From contig DASQAF010000017.1 of assembly GCA_035635855.1 (NCBI GenBank), positions 1-64,000 of the forward strand: a DNA stretch of 64,000 bases. Reading direction: 5' to 3'. The notes under the pieces were generated by a model. The model ran no database searches. It was not told the origin of the DNA and worked only from the letters and a program-made list of their open reading frames with translations. Both the position numbers and the translations under genes were made by a program. The stretch is from UBA11740 sp035635855. Lineage in GTDB: Bacteria > Acidobacteriota > Blastocatellia > Pyrinomonadales > Pyrinomonadaceae. Shown piece after piece: positions 17,603 to 26,456 of this stretch. The stretch's first letter is position 1; the number at the start of each line of letters is the position of its first letter.

Positions 17603-18087
17603 TGAAAGTGTCTTGAGTCTTGTCGCATGTCTTTTAGCTGAAAAACGTAGCTTCAGCAAGACAGCCCCACACCGAACTGCAGAATTTATGGGCTCCACTC
17701 AGCCGATCCGTGACTTGATTGTAATGATGTTAACTCTGGCCCTAGCCGTTTCGACTCTGCCCGTTTTTGATTCAGCGCCGTGAAAACTTTTTACTGTCAC
17801 CGTGCAAATTTTTGCATTGACATAAAGAACTTTGAGGATTACAGTTCGCGCGTCTTGCCAGGTTTTGTACCTTGTGCTTTTGAGAGATAGCGGATACTGC
17901 TTTCGAGCCGGTGTCTCCCCGTGTTTTTTCTGGCTGCGGTAACCAGGTACAGGACTCTCACCTTTTCGGCCAGCCTTACGAGCAGGGGTTCAGGGAAAAG
18001 AACAACTAAACGACTTTCCCGATTGGTGAATTGCAACGATTCGTCTTGCACAGAAGTGTGTTTGACGCTCCAGGAGGTGAGCCCAAC
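17603..18087. other. Spacer between divergent chelatase and di-heme oxidoreductase genes
   Basis: This 485-bp spacer has a small GCTGAA/TTCAGC inverted repeat at 17637-17657 and the promoter-like site listed at 17817. I see no convincing gene in it. Confidence 0.5.
17817..17845 (+). promoter_or_regulatory. Sigma-70-type promoter candidate
   Basis: TTGACA at 17817-17822 and TACAGT at 17840-17845 are separated by 17 bp on the plus strand. It would drive the di-heme oxidoreductase gene after a leader of about 235 bases. Confidence 0.4.
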
Positions 18088-19464
18088 ATGTCAAGACTCT
18101 TAAAGATTTTAGCTTTGCTGCTCTTTGCGGTAGCTGTGGCATTGCCAATGTGGGTGTCGAGACCTACTGCCGGTCAATCTCAAATAGGAAATGAAACGAG
18201 AGCTGGATTCGCCGCAGCCGCGGCGGCCACCGAAGCTCTTACAACTGATATGGATGCCAAGACCGATGACTTATTCAACAACTTCGGCGCCAGAGGCACG
18301 CCTATTAACGAATGCGTGGCCCCACCCGTACCGCCTACGGCGCGAGGCAATGGTAGATTCGAAGACAACAAGTTCATCTTCGAAGAGGAAGAGACTGTTG
18401 CCGATGGACTTGGACCAACCTATAACGACGTGGGATGTGTCACCTGTCACCAGGCTGTTGATACAGGCGCTTTCGGCCAGCAGATGGAATTTCGGGCCGG
18501 GCATCTTTCCGGCGGCAGTTTCGTCGATAACCCTGGTGGCCAATTGATTCACGCCCGAGGCACCGACTCTGATGTGGTGGAACACATAACTACCGCCGAA
18601 AACGTTCGCAGCTTCCGGGTCGTGCTCGGCACTCTGGGCGATGGCTTCGTGGAATCCATCGCAAATCAGACGCTGCAAGACAACGTTGCGGCCCAGCCCG
18701 CTGCCCAGCGAGGCACTCTGACCGCCGTACCGGTGGTTGAAGCCAACAACGCGTTACGCATCGGACGATTCGGTTGGAAGGCTCAGCATGCCAGCCTTCT
18801 ATCTTTTTCCGGTGATGCCTATCTCAACGAGATGGGTATAACCAACAAATTTGACGGTTTTGGCGGAAGGAGTTCCACGGCTCCTGATGCGGGAACGCAC
18901 GAGAACCCGGCGAGTACGGCCGAAGGCGTGATAAACGTCACCGGCCCGCCATTCGATCCGGTGGCTGATCCTGAAGACGACGGCGGAGACGTGCTTGCAT
19001 TTACGGACTTCATGGCAGCAACGCGCGCTCCGGGTCGCCAAAATCCAATTTCCGCCGCTGCTGTACGCGGCGATCCACTATTCAATCAAGTAGGTTGCGC
19101 TGTTTGTCACACACGCACTTTCACGACCGCGCCCGCCGGAACGGTGATTAATGGCGGAGCGTTCACCGTCCCCGCCGCCCTGGGCGACAAGATAATTCAT
19201 CCCTTTAGCGATTTCGCGCTTCACGACGTCGGTACAGGGGATGGCATTGTTCAGAACGCCGGTCAGTCAACGGCGAATCAGATCAAGACCGCGCCTCTGT
19301 GGGGCATTCGCGCTCGGAATAGATTTATGCATGACGGTTTGAGCGTTAACGTTTCCGAATCGATTCAGCGTCATGCAGGTCAGGCCACGGCTGCTCGTAA
19401 CGCGTTTAATGCACTGACGGCTGCGCAAAGGTCGGACCTTCTGTTCTTTGTCCTGTCGTTGTGA
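18088..19464 (+). CDS. Di-heme oxidoreductase family protein (DHOR, DUF1111-like)
   Basis: The 458-residue exported c-type cytochrome has a signal peptide (residues 1-30) and two heme sites, CVTCH at 117-121 and CAVCH at about 337-341. The segments GLGPTYNDVGC, HPFSDFALHDVGTG and TAPLWGIRARNRFMHDG are typical of the DHOR family, relatives of di-heme peroxidases usually annotated as putative thiol oxidoreductases. The ATG at 18088 follows AGGAGGTGA by seven bases; in-frame sequence upstream is not needed. It probably acts in the periplasm and needs the nearby ccm system for heme attachment. The electron partner is unknown. Confidence 0.9.
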   Translation: MSRLLKILALLLFAVAVALPMWVSRPTAGQSQIGNETRAGFAAAAAATEALTTDMDAKTDDLFNNFGARGTPINECVAPPVPPTARGNGRFEDNKFIFEEEETVADGLGPTYNDVGCVTCHQAVDTGAFGQQMEFRAGHLSGGSFVDNPGGQLIHARGTDSDVVEHITTAENVRSFRVVLGTLGDGFVESIANQTLQDNVAAQPAAQRGTLTAVPVVEANNALRIGRFGWKAQHASLLSFSGDAYLNEMGITNKFDGFGGRSSTAPDAGTHENPASTAEGVINVTGPPFDPVADPEDDGGDVLAFTDFMAATRAPGRQNPISAAAVRGDPLFNQVGCAVCHTRTFTTAPAGTVINGGAFTVPAALGDKIIHPFSDFALHDVGTGDGIVQNAGQSTANQIKTAPLWGIRARNRFMHDGLSVNVSESIQRHAGQATAARNAFNALTAAQRSDLLFFVLSL

Positions 19465-19494
19465 TCCGGCAGTTGATGGCAGGAAACCAACCAT

Positions 19495-19528
19495 GAAGCT
19501 CGCCGGACGTTACTGTCCGGCGGGCTTC
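19495..19528 (+). terminator. Strong hairpin, probable terminator
   Basis: A 14-bp stem GAAGCTCGCCGGAC / GTCCGGCGGGCTTC with a 6-base loop lies 30 bp after the DHOR stop. There is no T-run, so termination could be weak or the hairpin could stabilise the 3' end. Confidence 0.55.
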
Positions 19529-19581
19529 CCTTCCCGAAAGTATGCCAGTGTGTTCATGTTGATTCTCACCGGAGATAATCG

Positions 19582-20394
19582 ATGAGACATTCACTTGTTC
19601 CTCCCCGTTGCACAACTACAGTAAAGTTGCCTTCAAGTCGCATCAAGATCGGCATGGCGGTATTGGTCGCCACTTCCTCGTTTGGCTGCGCGTGCACCAG
19701 TCGCGAGGCGGCGAAGGGTCCTGCGGAGCCGCCGCCATCCGCCGTGGCGCCGCCTTCTCAGCAACTTTCGCAGAGTCCGCCACCGAACCTCGTCGAGGTT
19801 CAGCAAGCCGTGAGCCGCGTTTTCAAAGGGGCGGCCCTGGTGGACTCAACCCGCGATCCGAATTTCCTGGCGGGAGACTTTAATGGCGACGGTTCACAGG
19901 ACATCGCCGCAATTCTTAAACCTGCGGCGGGTAAACTCGCTCAAATGAACGAAGAGTTTCCTCGGTGGATTGTTAGGGACCCGTTCATCCCGGCTCAGCC
20001 GGGAATGCCGCCCCTGCGGATTGCCGCGACCGACGTGCTGCTGGCTGTGATACACGGCTACGGGCAAAACGGATGGCGCGACCCGCAGGCAACTCAGACG
20101 TATCTGCTTAAGAACGCCGTCGGCTCGGAGGTTAAGACCTTCCCGAAGAGTGACTTTATGGCCGCCAACCAGGGCAAAAAGATCCCTCGCCTGCTGGGTG
20201 ACTCGATTGGTGAAGTACTTCGCGGCAGATCAGGTTACCTCTATTTCGCCGAGGCGACTTATTCCTGGTATGACCCAAAGACTTTCAAGGGCGAGCCCGA
20301 AAAGCATCTGACCCATTCCGGAGTCACAGCCCGCACGGATCCGTCTGACTTGCTTAACATGAGAGTCAAGCGCGATATTCCGGTGGAGAAGTGA
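19582..20394 (+). CDS. Predicted lipoprotein with DFNGDG calcium-type loop
   Basis: The 270-residue protein starts at an ATG with GGAGATAATCG upstream. A signal segment ends in SSFGC near residue 36, a plausible lipobox, and is followed by a Pro/Ser-rich linker. NFLAGDFNGDGSQDIAAIL near residue 92 is an FG-GAP or EF-hand-like calcium loop. The rest, including a YLLKNAVGSEVKTFPKSDFMA region and a C-terminal Asp/Lys-rich part, is not recognised. It sits 118 bp after the DHOR gene, beyond the hairpin. Function unknown. Confidence 0.7.
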   Translation: MRHSLVPPRCTTTVKLPSSRIKIGMAVLVATSSFGCACTSREAAKGPAEPPPSAVAPPSQQLSQSPPPNLVEVQQAVSRVFKGAALVDSTRDPNFLAGDFNGDGSQDIAAILKPAAGKLAQMNEEFPRWIVRDPFIPAQPGMPPLRIAATDVLLAVIHGYGQNGWRDPQATQTYLLKNAVGSEVKTFPKSDFMAANQGKKIPRLLGDSIGEVLRGRSGYLYFAEATYSWYDPKTFKGEPEKHLTHSGVTARTDPSDLLNMRVKRDIPVEK

Positions 20395-20472
20395 AATCTT
20401 CATTCACCTTCTGACGCATGACCTGATTCCAGGTAAGCAAAACCGAAACGCTCCGTTCCGGAGGATGTTGCC

Positions 20473-20949
20473 ATGAACTGTAGAAAGTTGGGGTCCTGGA
20501 TTCTACTGTTGCTCTCAAGCTACTTGGTGATAGCTGACTCTGGCAGAGATCGGGCCGTGGTTCTCATGCAAACGGAATCTCAGAGTAAGACTATCCAGCC
20601 TGAGTTTATACGGGCGGAGGAGCTAAAAACAAAACTAGCCAGAAGCGAACCGCTAACGGTCATTGATGTTCGCGACACCAGCAGTTATGTTGGTAGCGAC
20701 AGCAGGATCAAGGGCGCGCTTCACGTAAAGCTGAGGAGACTTAATTACCGGCTCTCTTTTGCACCGCTAAAGGACGTTCCCCGCGACAGCGAAGTCGTTA
20801 CCTACTGTGCGTGCCCAAACGACGAGGCGAGTATTCGGGCGGCGCAAATTCTTTCAGATGCAGGCTTCAAACGCGTGTATGTCCTGAGGGGTGGATGGCG
20901 AATGTGGTTAAAAGTGGCTGGTCAGGTTGAGCCGCGAGCCAAAGCCTGA
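20473..20949 (+). CDS. Exported rhodanese-like protein
   Basis: The 158-residue protein has an N-terminal hydrophobic signal (residues 8-22) and one rhodanese domain. FIRAEELKTKL, LTVIDVRDTSSY and the active loop YCACPNDEAS with Cys112, then VYVLRGGWRMW, follow the family order. The loop chemistry suggests sulfur or persulfide handling outside the cytoplasm. The ATG has GGAGG about eight bases upstream. It may belong with the preceding lipoprotein, 78 bp away. Confidence 0.85.
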   Translation: MNCRKLGSWILLLLSSYLVIADSGRDRAVVLMQTESQSKTIQPEFIRAEELKTKLARSEPLTVIDVRDTSSYVGSDSRIKGALHVKLRRLNYRLSFAPLKDVPRDSEVVTYCACPNDEASIRAAQILSDAGFKRVYVLRGGWRMWLKVAGQVEPRAKA

Positions 20950-21233
20950 GTCCACGCACACAATAGAGGCAGTATTCATCTCCAACTGTCCGTTTCTCTC
21001 ACGCTGGAAGTTTTTCTTGCCTGGTTCGATATTCGTCGAAGCGTCCAACGGCCTTCCAGTTTCGAACTCCGGGTGATCTTGCTGCCCCCAAACATTTGAA
21101 GAGACTCCAGCCATGACGTTACTCATGCAGTTTGGCGTGAACACGCGCATCTTGCGCGGGCTTCACGGATCCGGACGCACGCGTAGTTTCAAACTGTCGC
21201 GCCTTCAAACACTTGGGCCGTCCAGACTTTGCC
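20950..21233. other. Spacer before the ccm operon, no gene seen
   Basis: Apart from a CGCGCATCTTGCGCG palindrome near 21144-21160, related to the one at 21985-22003, I see no gene or RNA in this spacer. The promoter candidate follows it. Confidence 0.5.
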
Positions 21234-21263
21234 ATGACAAGCTCAACCGATGTCAGCTATTAT
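21234..21263 (+). promoter_or_regulatory. Sigma-70-type promoter candidate for the ccm operon
   Basis: ATGACA at 21234-21239 (one mismatch to consensus) and TATTAT at 21258-21263 (one mismatch) are 18 bp apart. The predicted start near 21270 lies about 62 bases before ccmA. Confidence 0.45.
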
Positions 21264-21331
21264 CACGATCCGATCCAATTTGCTTGTCTGGTTTTGCTTA
21301 TCCGAATCGCTTCACTTGTTGAGAACTGGTA

Positions 21332-21958
21332 ATGCTGGAAGTCATAAGTCTTGGGTGCATTCGAGGTGATCGCCGCCTTTTCAAGGATCTGAACTTCTCG
21401 GCAGACCGCGGTGAATTGATCGAAGTACGAGGAGCTAACGGCAGCGGCAAGACCAGCCTGCTGCGCATCCTCTGCGGTCTGGCGCAGCCGGCTGAGGGCG
21501 AAGTGCGTTGGGATGATCAGAACATCCGTTCGCTCGGCGAGGAATATTTTGGCTCGCTCGCCTATATCGCTCATCAAAACGGTGTGAAGGACGAGTTAAC
21601 GGCGATCGAGAATTTACGCATTGCCGGCGGAGTGGCCGGTAACAGGCTGGGCGAACGGGAGGCGCAGGAAATCCTGGCGCGTATCGGTCTGCAAAAGGAA
21701 TCCTATTTGCCATCTCGCTTGCTTTCCGCGGGACAGCGACGTCGGGTGGCTTTAGCTCGTCTGCTAATAACCAAGGCGGAACTTTGGATCCTCGACGAGG
21801 TACTAACCTCGCTTGATGCCGCAGCGATCGCCCTGTCGTCCAGGTTTATCGGCGAGCATTTGCGCAACGGCGGCATGGCGATCATTGCCACGCACCAGGA
21901 GCTGAACATCTCCGCCACGGCCACCCGGCGGCTTGAAATAAATAGTAGTGTTAGTTGA
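21332..21958 (+). CDS. ccmA: Heme exporter ATP-binding protein CcmA
   Basis: The 208-residue ABC ATPase powers the CcmABCD complex that releases holo-CcmE during cytochrome c maturation. Walker A is GANGSGKTS at about 34-42, the signature is LSAGQRRRVALARL, and Walker B is LWILDEVLTSLD. The short length and the signature are typical of CcmA. It overlaps the longest possible ccmB frame by four bases, but the real ccmB start is probably further on. First gene of the operon. Confidence 0.93.
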   Translation: MLEVISLGCIRGDRRLFKDLNFSADRGELIEVRGANGSGKTSLLRILCGLAQPAEGEVRWDDQNIRSLGEEYFGSLAYIAHQNGVKDELTAIENLRIAGGVAGNRLGEREAQEILARIGLQKESYLPSRLLSAGQRRRVALARLLITKAELWILDEVLTSLDAAAIALSSRFIGEHLRNGGMAIIATHQELNISATATRRLEINSSVS

Positions 21959-21960
21959 AC

Positions 21961-22007
21961 GTGGCCCGGGCGTCCGCCCGTAATCACGCGCAAGATGCGC
22001 GTGCCAC
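21961..22007. repeat. Double-hairpin repeat at the ccmA-ccmB junction
   Basis: Outer GTGGC/GTGCCAC ends enclose two palindromes, CGGGCGTCCGCCCG and CACGCGCAAGATGCGCGTG. If ccmB started at 21955 this repeat would be translated as an Ala/Arg-rich leader, which I reject. Confidence 0.75.
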
Positions 22008-22041
22008 AAAATTACTAGTGAACGCCCCTTTCCTTCCATCA

Positions 22042-22701
22042 ATGTTTGGCTGGCTCGTCTGGCGAGATCTGATCCTGGCGTGGCGCCGGCGCGCCGATGT
22101 GCTGGCAACGTTTTTCTTTTTTGTCCTCGTCGTCAGTGTCTTTCCCCTGGGCATCGGGCCCGAAAGAGAACTCCTCCGCAGTATCGCGCCCGGCGTTGTT
22201 TGGGTCGCTGCGCTGCTGGCCTCGATGCTCTCGCTGGGGAGGTTATTCGGCAACGATTATCAGGATGGAAGCCTGGAGCAAATAATGCTAACGCCACAGC
22301 CGCACTATCTGGTCGTGTTGGCAAAGATCCTCAGTCACTGGGTAATTTCCGAGGTTCCGCTGATCATCGTGGCACCGTTGCTTGGAGTTCAGTTCGGTTT
22401 GGCGCAAAATACGCTTGGCGTAATTGCTCTTTCGCTTTTGTTGGGGACGCCCGTCCTTAGTTTGATCGGCGCGATTGGCGCTGCACTCACGCTCGGATTG
22501 CGGGCCGCGAACGTTTTAGTGGCATTACTCGTGTTGCCCCTTTATATCCCGGTGCTTATCTTTGGAGCTGGTGCTGTTTCCGCCAGCGTCGCAGGTCTCG
22601 ACACGCAGCCGTACTTTCTGTTGCTGGGAGCGATGCTGGTTCTTTCTTTGGTGTTCGCGCCCTGGGCAACCAGCGCAGCGTTACGGATATCTGTGGAATA
22701 A
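22042..22701 (+). CDS. ccmB: Heme exporter membrane protein CcmB
   Basis: The 219-residue polytopic protein is the membrane partner of CcmA. It has about six hydrophobic segments and conserved features such as GWLVWRDLILAWRRR at the N-terminus, FPLGIGPERELLRSIAPGVVWVAALLASMLSLGRLF and LEQIMLTPQP. I choose the ATG at 22042 because the 29 codons before it translate a palindromic repeat; no strong ribosome site is present. It is followed by another repeat, then ccmC. Confidence 0.92.
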   Translation: MFGWLVWRDLILAWRRRADVLATFFFFVLVVSVFPLGIGPERELLRSIAPGVVWVAALLASMLSLGRLFGNDYQDGSLEQIMLTPQPHYLVVLAKILSHWVISEVPLIIVAPLLGVQFGLAQNTLGVIALSLLLGTPVLSLIGAIGAALTLGLRAANVLVALLVLPLYIPVLIFGAGAVSASVAGLDTQPYFLLLGAMLVLSLVFAPWATSAALRISVE

Positions 22702-22706
22702 GAAGT

Positions 22707-22786
22707 TGTTCGACAAACTTCAGTTTGTCGTGGTTCGCGGGAAGAATCAACGTTTAGAATCAGCGACAAACTAGAGTTTGTCGGAC
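22707..22786. repeat. Palindromic repeat, CGACAAACT family, copy 2
   Basis: TTCGACAAACTTCAGTTTGTCG and CGACAAACTAGAGTTTGTCGG are separated by about 33 bp, the same design as 9509-9582. It fills the ccmB-ccmC gap up to 10 bp before the ccmC start. Confidence 0.85.
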
Positions 22787-22795
22787 TTTCAATAG

Positions 22796-23539
22796 ATGAG
22801 TCAAAAGAGAATCAATTGGTATAAGTACGCGGCGCCAGCGAATTTCTACCCATTGGCGGGCAAAATGATTCCGTGGTTTTCCGTGATCACGATTATCCTA
22901 TTTGCTGTCGGATTGTATGTGGGTTTCTTTGTCGCTCCGACGATGGGCGGCGACCAACGAGAGGCTTATCACATAATCTTCATTCACGTACCGGCAGCAT
23001 GGATGGGAATGTTTCTCTACGTGCTGATGGCGGTTTACGCTGGCATCGGTTGGGCTTTCAACGCTCGTCTGGCGTCGATGATGGCCACTGCAATTTCGAC
23101 GACCGGCGCCATCTTCACCTTTATCTCGTTGGTCACCGGGTCGCTTTGGGGCCGGCCGGCGTGGGGTGTCTGGTGGGTTTGGGATGCGCGGATGACTTCC
23201 ACGCTCATCCTTTTGTTCCTGTACATCGGATTTATTTCGCTGCAATCGTCGATAGACGATCCGCGGCGCGCCGATCGTGCGGGAGCAGTGCTGGCGCTCG
23301 TTGGCTTGATCAATGTCCCAATCATCTATTTCTCGGTGCAGTGGTGGAACACTCTGCATCAGGGCGCGACCATCACGAGAAAGGGTTTCCAGATGATGCC
23401 GTCGCAGCTGGCAGCCATGTTGATCTTGCTCGCCGCGTGCTGGATTTATTCGATTGCGGTTGTGCTGGCGCGCGTGCGATACATTATTCGGGAAAGAGAG
23501 CGCGAAGCGCCGTGGCTGGCCGCGGAAGCTGTTGGTTGA
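22796..23539 (+). CDS. ccmC: Heme exporter protein CcmC
   Basis: The 247-residue membrane protein delivers heme to CcmE. The tryptophan-rich WWD motif is visible as WGRPAWGVWWVWDARMTS, and the two external histidines lie in HIIFIHVPAAW and QWWNTLHQG. Six hydrophobic segments are seen. The start has no clear ribosome site because the preceding palindromic repeat runs close to it. Length and order fit the ccmABCDE arrangement. Confidence 0.95.
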   Translation: MSQKRINWYKYAAPANFYPLAGKMIPWFSVITIILFAVGLYVGFFVAPTMGGDQREAYHIIFIHVPAAWMGMFLYVLMAVYAGIGWAFNARLASMMATAISTTGAIFTFISLVTGSLWGRPAWGVWWVWDARMTSTLILLFLYIGFISLQSSIDDPRRADRAGAVLALVGLINVPIIYFSVQWWNTLHQGATITRKGFQMMPSQLAAMLILLAACWIYSIAVVLARVRYIIREREREAPWLAAEAVG

Positions 23540-23590
23540 GAGTTCAACCTTTAGGTCGCGCTCGGTTTGACAAGCTGAAGCTTGAACTCT
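23539..23590. repeat. Inverted repeat at the ccmC-ccmD junction
   Basis: AGAGTTCAA at 23539-23547 and TTGAACTCT at 23582-23590 are perfect inverted arms, with CTGAAGC and GACAAGCTGAAG words between them that resemble the CGACAAACT family. Confidence 0.6.
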
Positions 23591-23596
23591 GAACTT

Positions 23597-23788
23597 ATGC
23601 ACTGGTCATCATTGTCAGAATTCATTTCAATGGGCGGCTACGGTCTCTATGTTTGGGGATCGTATGTCTTGACTCTGGTTCTGCTCGGCGGCGAGGTAAT
23701 CATGCTTTTAAAGCGCAAGCGAGATTTGTCGAGGCGCGCAACATCACCGCAACTCAAAACCAGAACCCCTGAACTCGAGACTTTGTAA
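23597..23788 (+). CDS. ccmD: CcmD-like small membrane protein
   Basis: The 63-residue protein has one hydrophobic segment in ISMGGYGLYVWGSYVLTLVL, followed by a basic LLKRKRDLSRR tail, as expected of CcmD, the small subunit that helps release holo-CcmE. I use the ATG at 23597 rather than the TTG at 23582. It ends two bases before the ccmE ATG. Identity rests on topology and position, since CcmD is poorly conserved. Confidence 0.8.
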   Translation: MHWSSLSEFISMGGYGLYVWGSYVLTLVLLGGEVIMLLKRKRDLSRRATSPQLKTRTPELETL

Positions 23789-23790
23789 TC

Positions 23791-24267
23791 ATGAAAAAGC
23801 GTCATAAAAGAATCGTCTTCATCGTCGCCAGCCTTGCCGCGCTGGGTCTGGCAACCGCACTCGTGCTCGGTGCATTTCGCAACAACCTGGTCTTCTTTTT
23901 CAGTCCTACTCAGGTGATGGCAAAGGAAGCCCCAGTCGGCAAAACTTTTCGCATCGGGGGTCTGGTTCAGAACGGAACCTTGAAAAGGGACAGCGATGGA
24001 CTAACTATTCGCTTTTCCGTAACTGATACGGCTACCAGCATCCCGGTGGTTTATAAAGGAATTCTGCCCGACCTCTTCAAAGAGGGCCGCGGCTGTGTGG
24101 CCCAGGGGCGCGTCGGCGGCGACGGTGTCTTCTATGCCGATCAGATAATGGCGAAACACGACGAGAACTACATGCCTCCCGAAGCCGCCCGCGCGCTGGA
24201 TCAGGCGAAGGACATGGAGAAGATCAAGAATTCGGCGAACGAAGCGGCCAAGACGCTGTCGAAATAA
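23791..24267 (+). CDS. ccmE: Heme chaperone CcmE
   Basis: The 158-residue periplasmic chaperone has an N-terminal anchor (residues 8-28) and an OB-fold domain. The covalent heme ligand is His123 in MAKHDENYMPPE with Tyr127 behind it, the canonical HxxxY form. The segment IPVVYKGILPDLFKEGRG is also family-typical. The Lys/Ala-rich tail is usual. Translation is probably coupled to ccmD. Confidence 0.95.
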   Translation: MKKRHKRIVFIVASLAALGLATALVLGAFRNNLVFFFSPTQVMAKEAPVGKTFRIGGLVQNGTLKRDSDGLTIRFSVTDTATSIPVVYKGILPDLFKEGRGCVAQGRVGGDGVFYADQIMAKHDENYMPPEAARALDQAKDMEKIKNSANEAAKTLSK

Positions 24268-24268
24268 G

Positions 24269-24348
24269 TTTTGGAGTGCGGCGACTTGTCGCCGCTTTTG
24301 TCTGAATGTAACGAGATGAAAAGCGCTGACCAGTCAGCGCACTCCAAA
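24269..24348. repeat. Palindromic repeat at the ccmE-ccmF junction
   Basis: Outer arms TTTGGAGTGCG and GCGCACTCCAAA enclose inner hairpins GCGGCGACTTGTCGCCGC and GCGCTGACCAGTCAGCGC. The unit fills the spacer to within nine bases of the ccmF ATG. Confidence 0.8.
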
Positions 24349-24356
24349 GAACGATC

Positions 24357-26351
24357 ATGATTCCTGAAATCGGCCAATTCGCATTAATCCTGGCGTTGAT
24401 GCTCGCGGTGACGCAGGCGACGCTACCCTTGATAGGCGCGGCGCGCGGCATTCCGCAATTCGTTAACGTGGCCCGCCCCGCGGCCCAGGCCCAATTCATC
24501 TTTGTGGCCATCGCTTTTGCCTGTCTTGCCTACTCGTTCATCTCGAACGATTTTTCCGTCCTGAACGTCGCCACGAATTCGAACTCGCTGCTGCCGCTTC
24601 AGTATCGGTTGGCTGCGACCTGGGGATCACACGAAGGATCACTCCTGCTCTGGGTGTTCATGCTCACCATCTGGATGGTCGCCGTCACTTTGTTCAGCAA
24701 TCATCTGCCTGCTGAAATGGTTGCGCGAGTCCTCTCAGTGATGGCCGTTATCAGCACTGGCTTTTTGCTCTTCCTGCTGTTGACGTCGAATCCGTTCGTC
24801 CGTCAATTTCCGGTGCCGCCCGACGGCCGCGATCTGAATCCCCTGCTGCAAGACCCGGCCATGGTCGCGCATCCGCCAATGCTCTACATGGGTTATGTAG
24901 GATTTTGCGTAGCCTTTGCATTTGCGGTTGCTGCTTTAATTAGCGGCCGGCTCGACGCCACCTGGGCGCGTTGGTCGCGGCCCTGGACCACAGTAGCGTG
25001 GATGTTTCTAACCTGCGGCATTGCGCTCGGCAGTTTCTGGGCCTATTACGAATTAGGCTGGGGCGGCTGGTGGTTCTGGGACCCGGTGGAAAATGCTTCG
25101 TTCATGCCCTGGCTGGTGGGTACGGCGCTGATTCACTCGTTGGCTGTGACTGAGAAGCGCGGCGGCTTCAAAAGCTGGACTGTACTACTGGCGATTACCG
25201 CGTTCTCTCTAAGTTTGCTCGGAACATTTCTGGTTCGTTCCGGCGTGCTCACGTCCGTCCATGCGTTCGCGACCGATCCCAGGCGCGGCATTTTCATCCT
25301 GATATTTCTGACTCTGGTTATCGGCGGTTCACTCGCACTCTACGCCTGGCGAGCGAAACAGGTCGGACTCGGCTCAAAGTTTGATGTCGTGTCGCGCGAG
25401 TCATTCCTGTTGACCAACAATGTTCTGCTGATAGTCGCAGCCGGATCGGTTCTGCTCGGCACCTTGTATCCGTTATTCATCGACGCGTTGAACCTGGGCA
25501 AGCTTTCCGTCGGTCCGCCGTACTTCAACTCAGTCTTTGTCCCGTTGATGGCGCCGGCGATGTTCCTGATCGGTGTCGGCCCGATCGCCCGTTGGAAGCA
25601 CGTCAAGTTACCCGAGTTGGCGGTGCGCTTGCGCTGGGCGTTTATGATCAGCGTATTGACGGGAATACTGCTGCCGTTTGTGATCGGCGGCTGGAAATGG
25701 CGCGCCAGCCTGGGCCTGGTACTCGCCTTCTGGATCGTCGCCACCGTAGTGCAGAATATTTGGAGTCGGGTCAGAACTACGACGGGTGGGTTAAGCTTTC
25801 TCGGCAAGTTGAAAGCGCCGCCCCGCAGCTATTACGGGATGCAGTTGGCCCATCTGGGTGTCGCGGTGTTCATCGCCGGCGTCACGGTCGTCACCAATTA
25901 CCAGAGCGAAAAGGACGTGAAGATGAACATCGGCGACACGGTCAACGTCGCTGGGTACCAGTTTCGGCTGAACAACCTGGCAAAGATCCAGGGACCGAAC
26001 TATCAGGCGGTGCGTGCCGACATCGAAGTAACCAGCGATGGATCGCCGGTGGCGATGATGCATCCGGAGAAGCGAGCTTTTACCGCGGCCCAGAACGTCA
26101 CCACGGAAACGGCGATCGATCGCAGCATCCTCCGTGATTTGTATCTATCTCTGGGCGACGAAGTAGGAGGAGGCGCGTGGACCGTGCGGGTCTATCACAA
26201 GCCGCTGGTGAACTGGATTTGGGGTGGCGCCCTGCTAATGGCGATTGGCGGCGGGTTCGCCGTCACCGATCGACGCTATGCCCTGGCAGGTAAGCACGCG
26301 AACATCGAAACCAAAGTCAGCGAAGAGCCGGCTACTGTTGTCGCTGACTAA
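24357..26351 (+). CDS. ccmF: Cytochrome c-type biogenesis protein CcmF
   Basis: The 664-residue polytopic protein is the core of the heme lyase that joins heme to apocytochromes. The WWD motif is LGWGGWWFWDPVENASF near residue 240, with histidines in WGSHEGSLLLW and nearby loops. It has about 14-15 hydrophobic segments and normal length. The start lies right after a palindromic repeat and has only a weak ribosome site. Downstream genes ccmGHI are separated from it by a DUF559 unit. Confidence 0.96.
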   Translation: MIPEIGQFALILALMLAVTQATLPLIGAARGIPQFVNVARPAAQAQFIFVAIAFACLAYSFISNDFSVLNVATNSNSLLPLQYRLAATWGSHEGSLLLWVFMLTIWMVAVTLFSNHLPAEMVARVLSVMAVISTGFLLFLLLTSNPFVRQFPVPPDGRDLNPLLQDPAMVAHPPMLYMGYVGFCVAFAFAVAALISGRLDATWARWSRPWTTVAWMFLTCGIALGSFWAYYELGWGGWWFWDPVENASFMPWLVGTALIHSLAVTEKRGGFKSWTVLLAITAFSLSLLGTFLVRSGVLTSVHAFATDPRRGIFILIFLTLVIGGSLALYAWRAKQVGLGSKFDVVSRESFLLTNNVLLIVAAGSVLLGTLYPLFIDALNLGKLSVGPPYFNSVFVPLMAPAMFLIGVGPIARWKHVKLPELAVRLRWAFMISVLTGILLPFVIGGWKWRASLGLVLAFWIVATVVQNIWSRVRTTTGGLSFLGKLKAPPRSYYGMQLAHLGVAVFIAGVTVVTNYQSEKDVKMNIGDTVNVAGYQFRLNNLAKIQGPNYQAVRADIEVTSDGSPVAMMHPEKRAFTAAQNVTTETAIDRSILRDLYLSLGDEVGGGAWTVRVYHKPLVNWIWGGALLMAIGGGFAVTDRRYALAGKHANIETKVSEEPATVVAD

Positions 26352-26360
26352 CATCATGTT

Positions 26361-26401
26361 TTCTCCCTTCTCCCTCTGGGAGAAGGGCCGGGGATGAGGG
26401 C
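26361..26401. repeat. Left inverted repeat of the DUF559 unit
   Basis: TTCTCCCTTCTCCCTCTGGG and the following AGAAGGGCCGGGGATGAGGG form a hairpin-rich C/G tract. Its reverse complement matches the tract at 26942-26985. Confidence 0.8.
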
Positions 26402-26456
26402 TTGAGAACAACGATGTCTTTTTATTCAGTTTCTGTGCTTCGGTAGAGCATCGTTG

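Noticed and set aside
21113..21322. 69-codon plus-strand frame before ccmA
   Set aside because: No ribosome site or domain, and it covers the promoter candidate.
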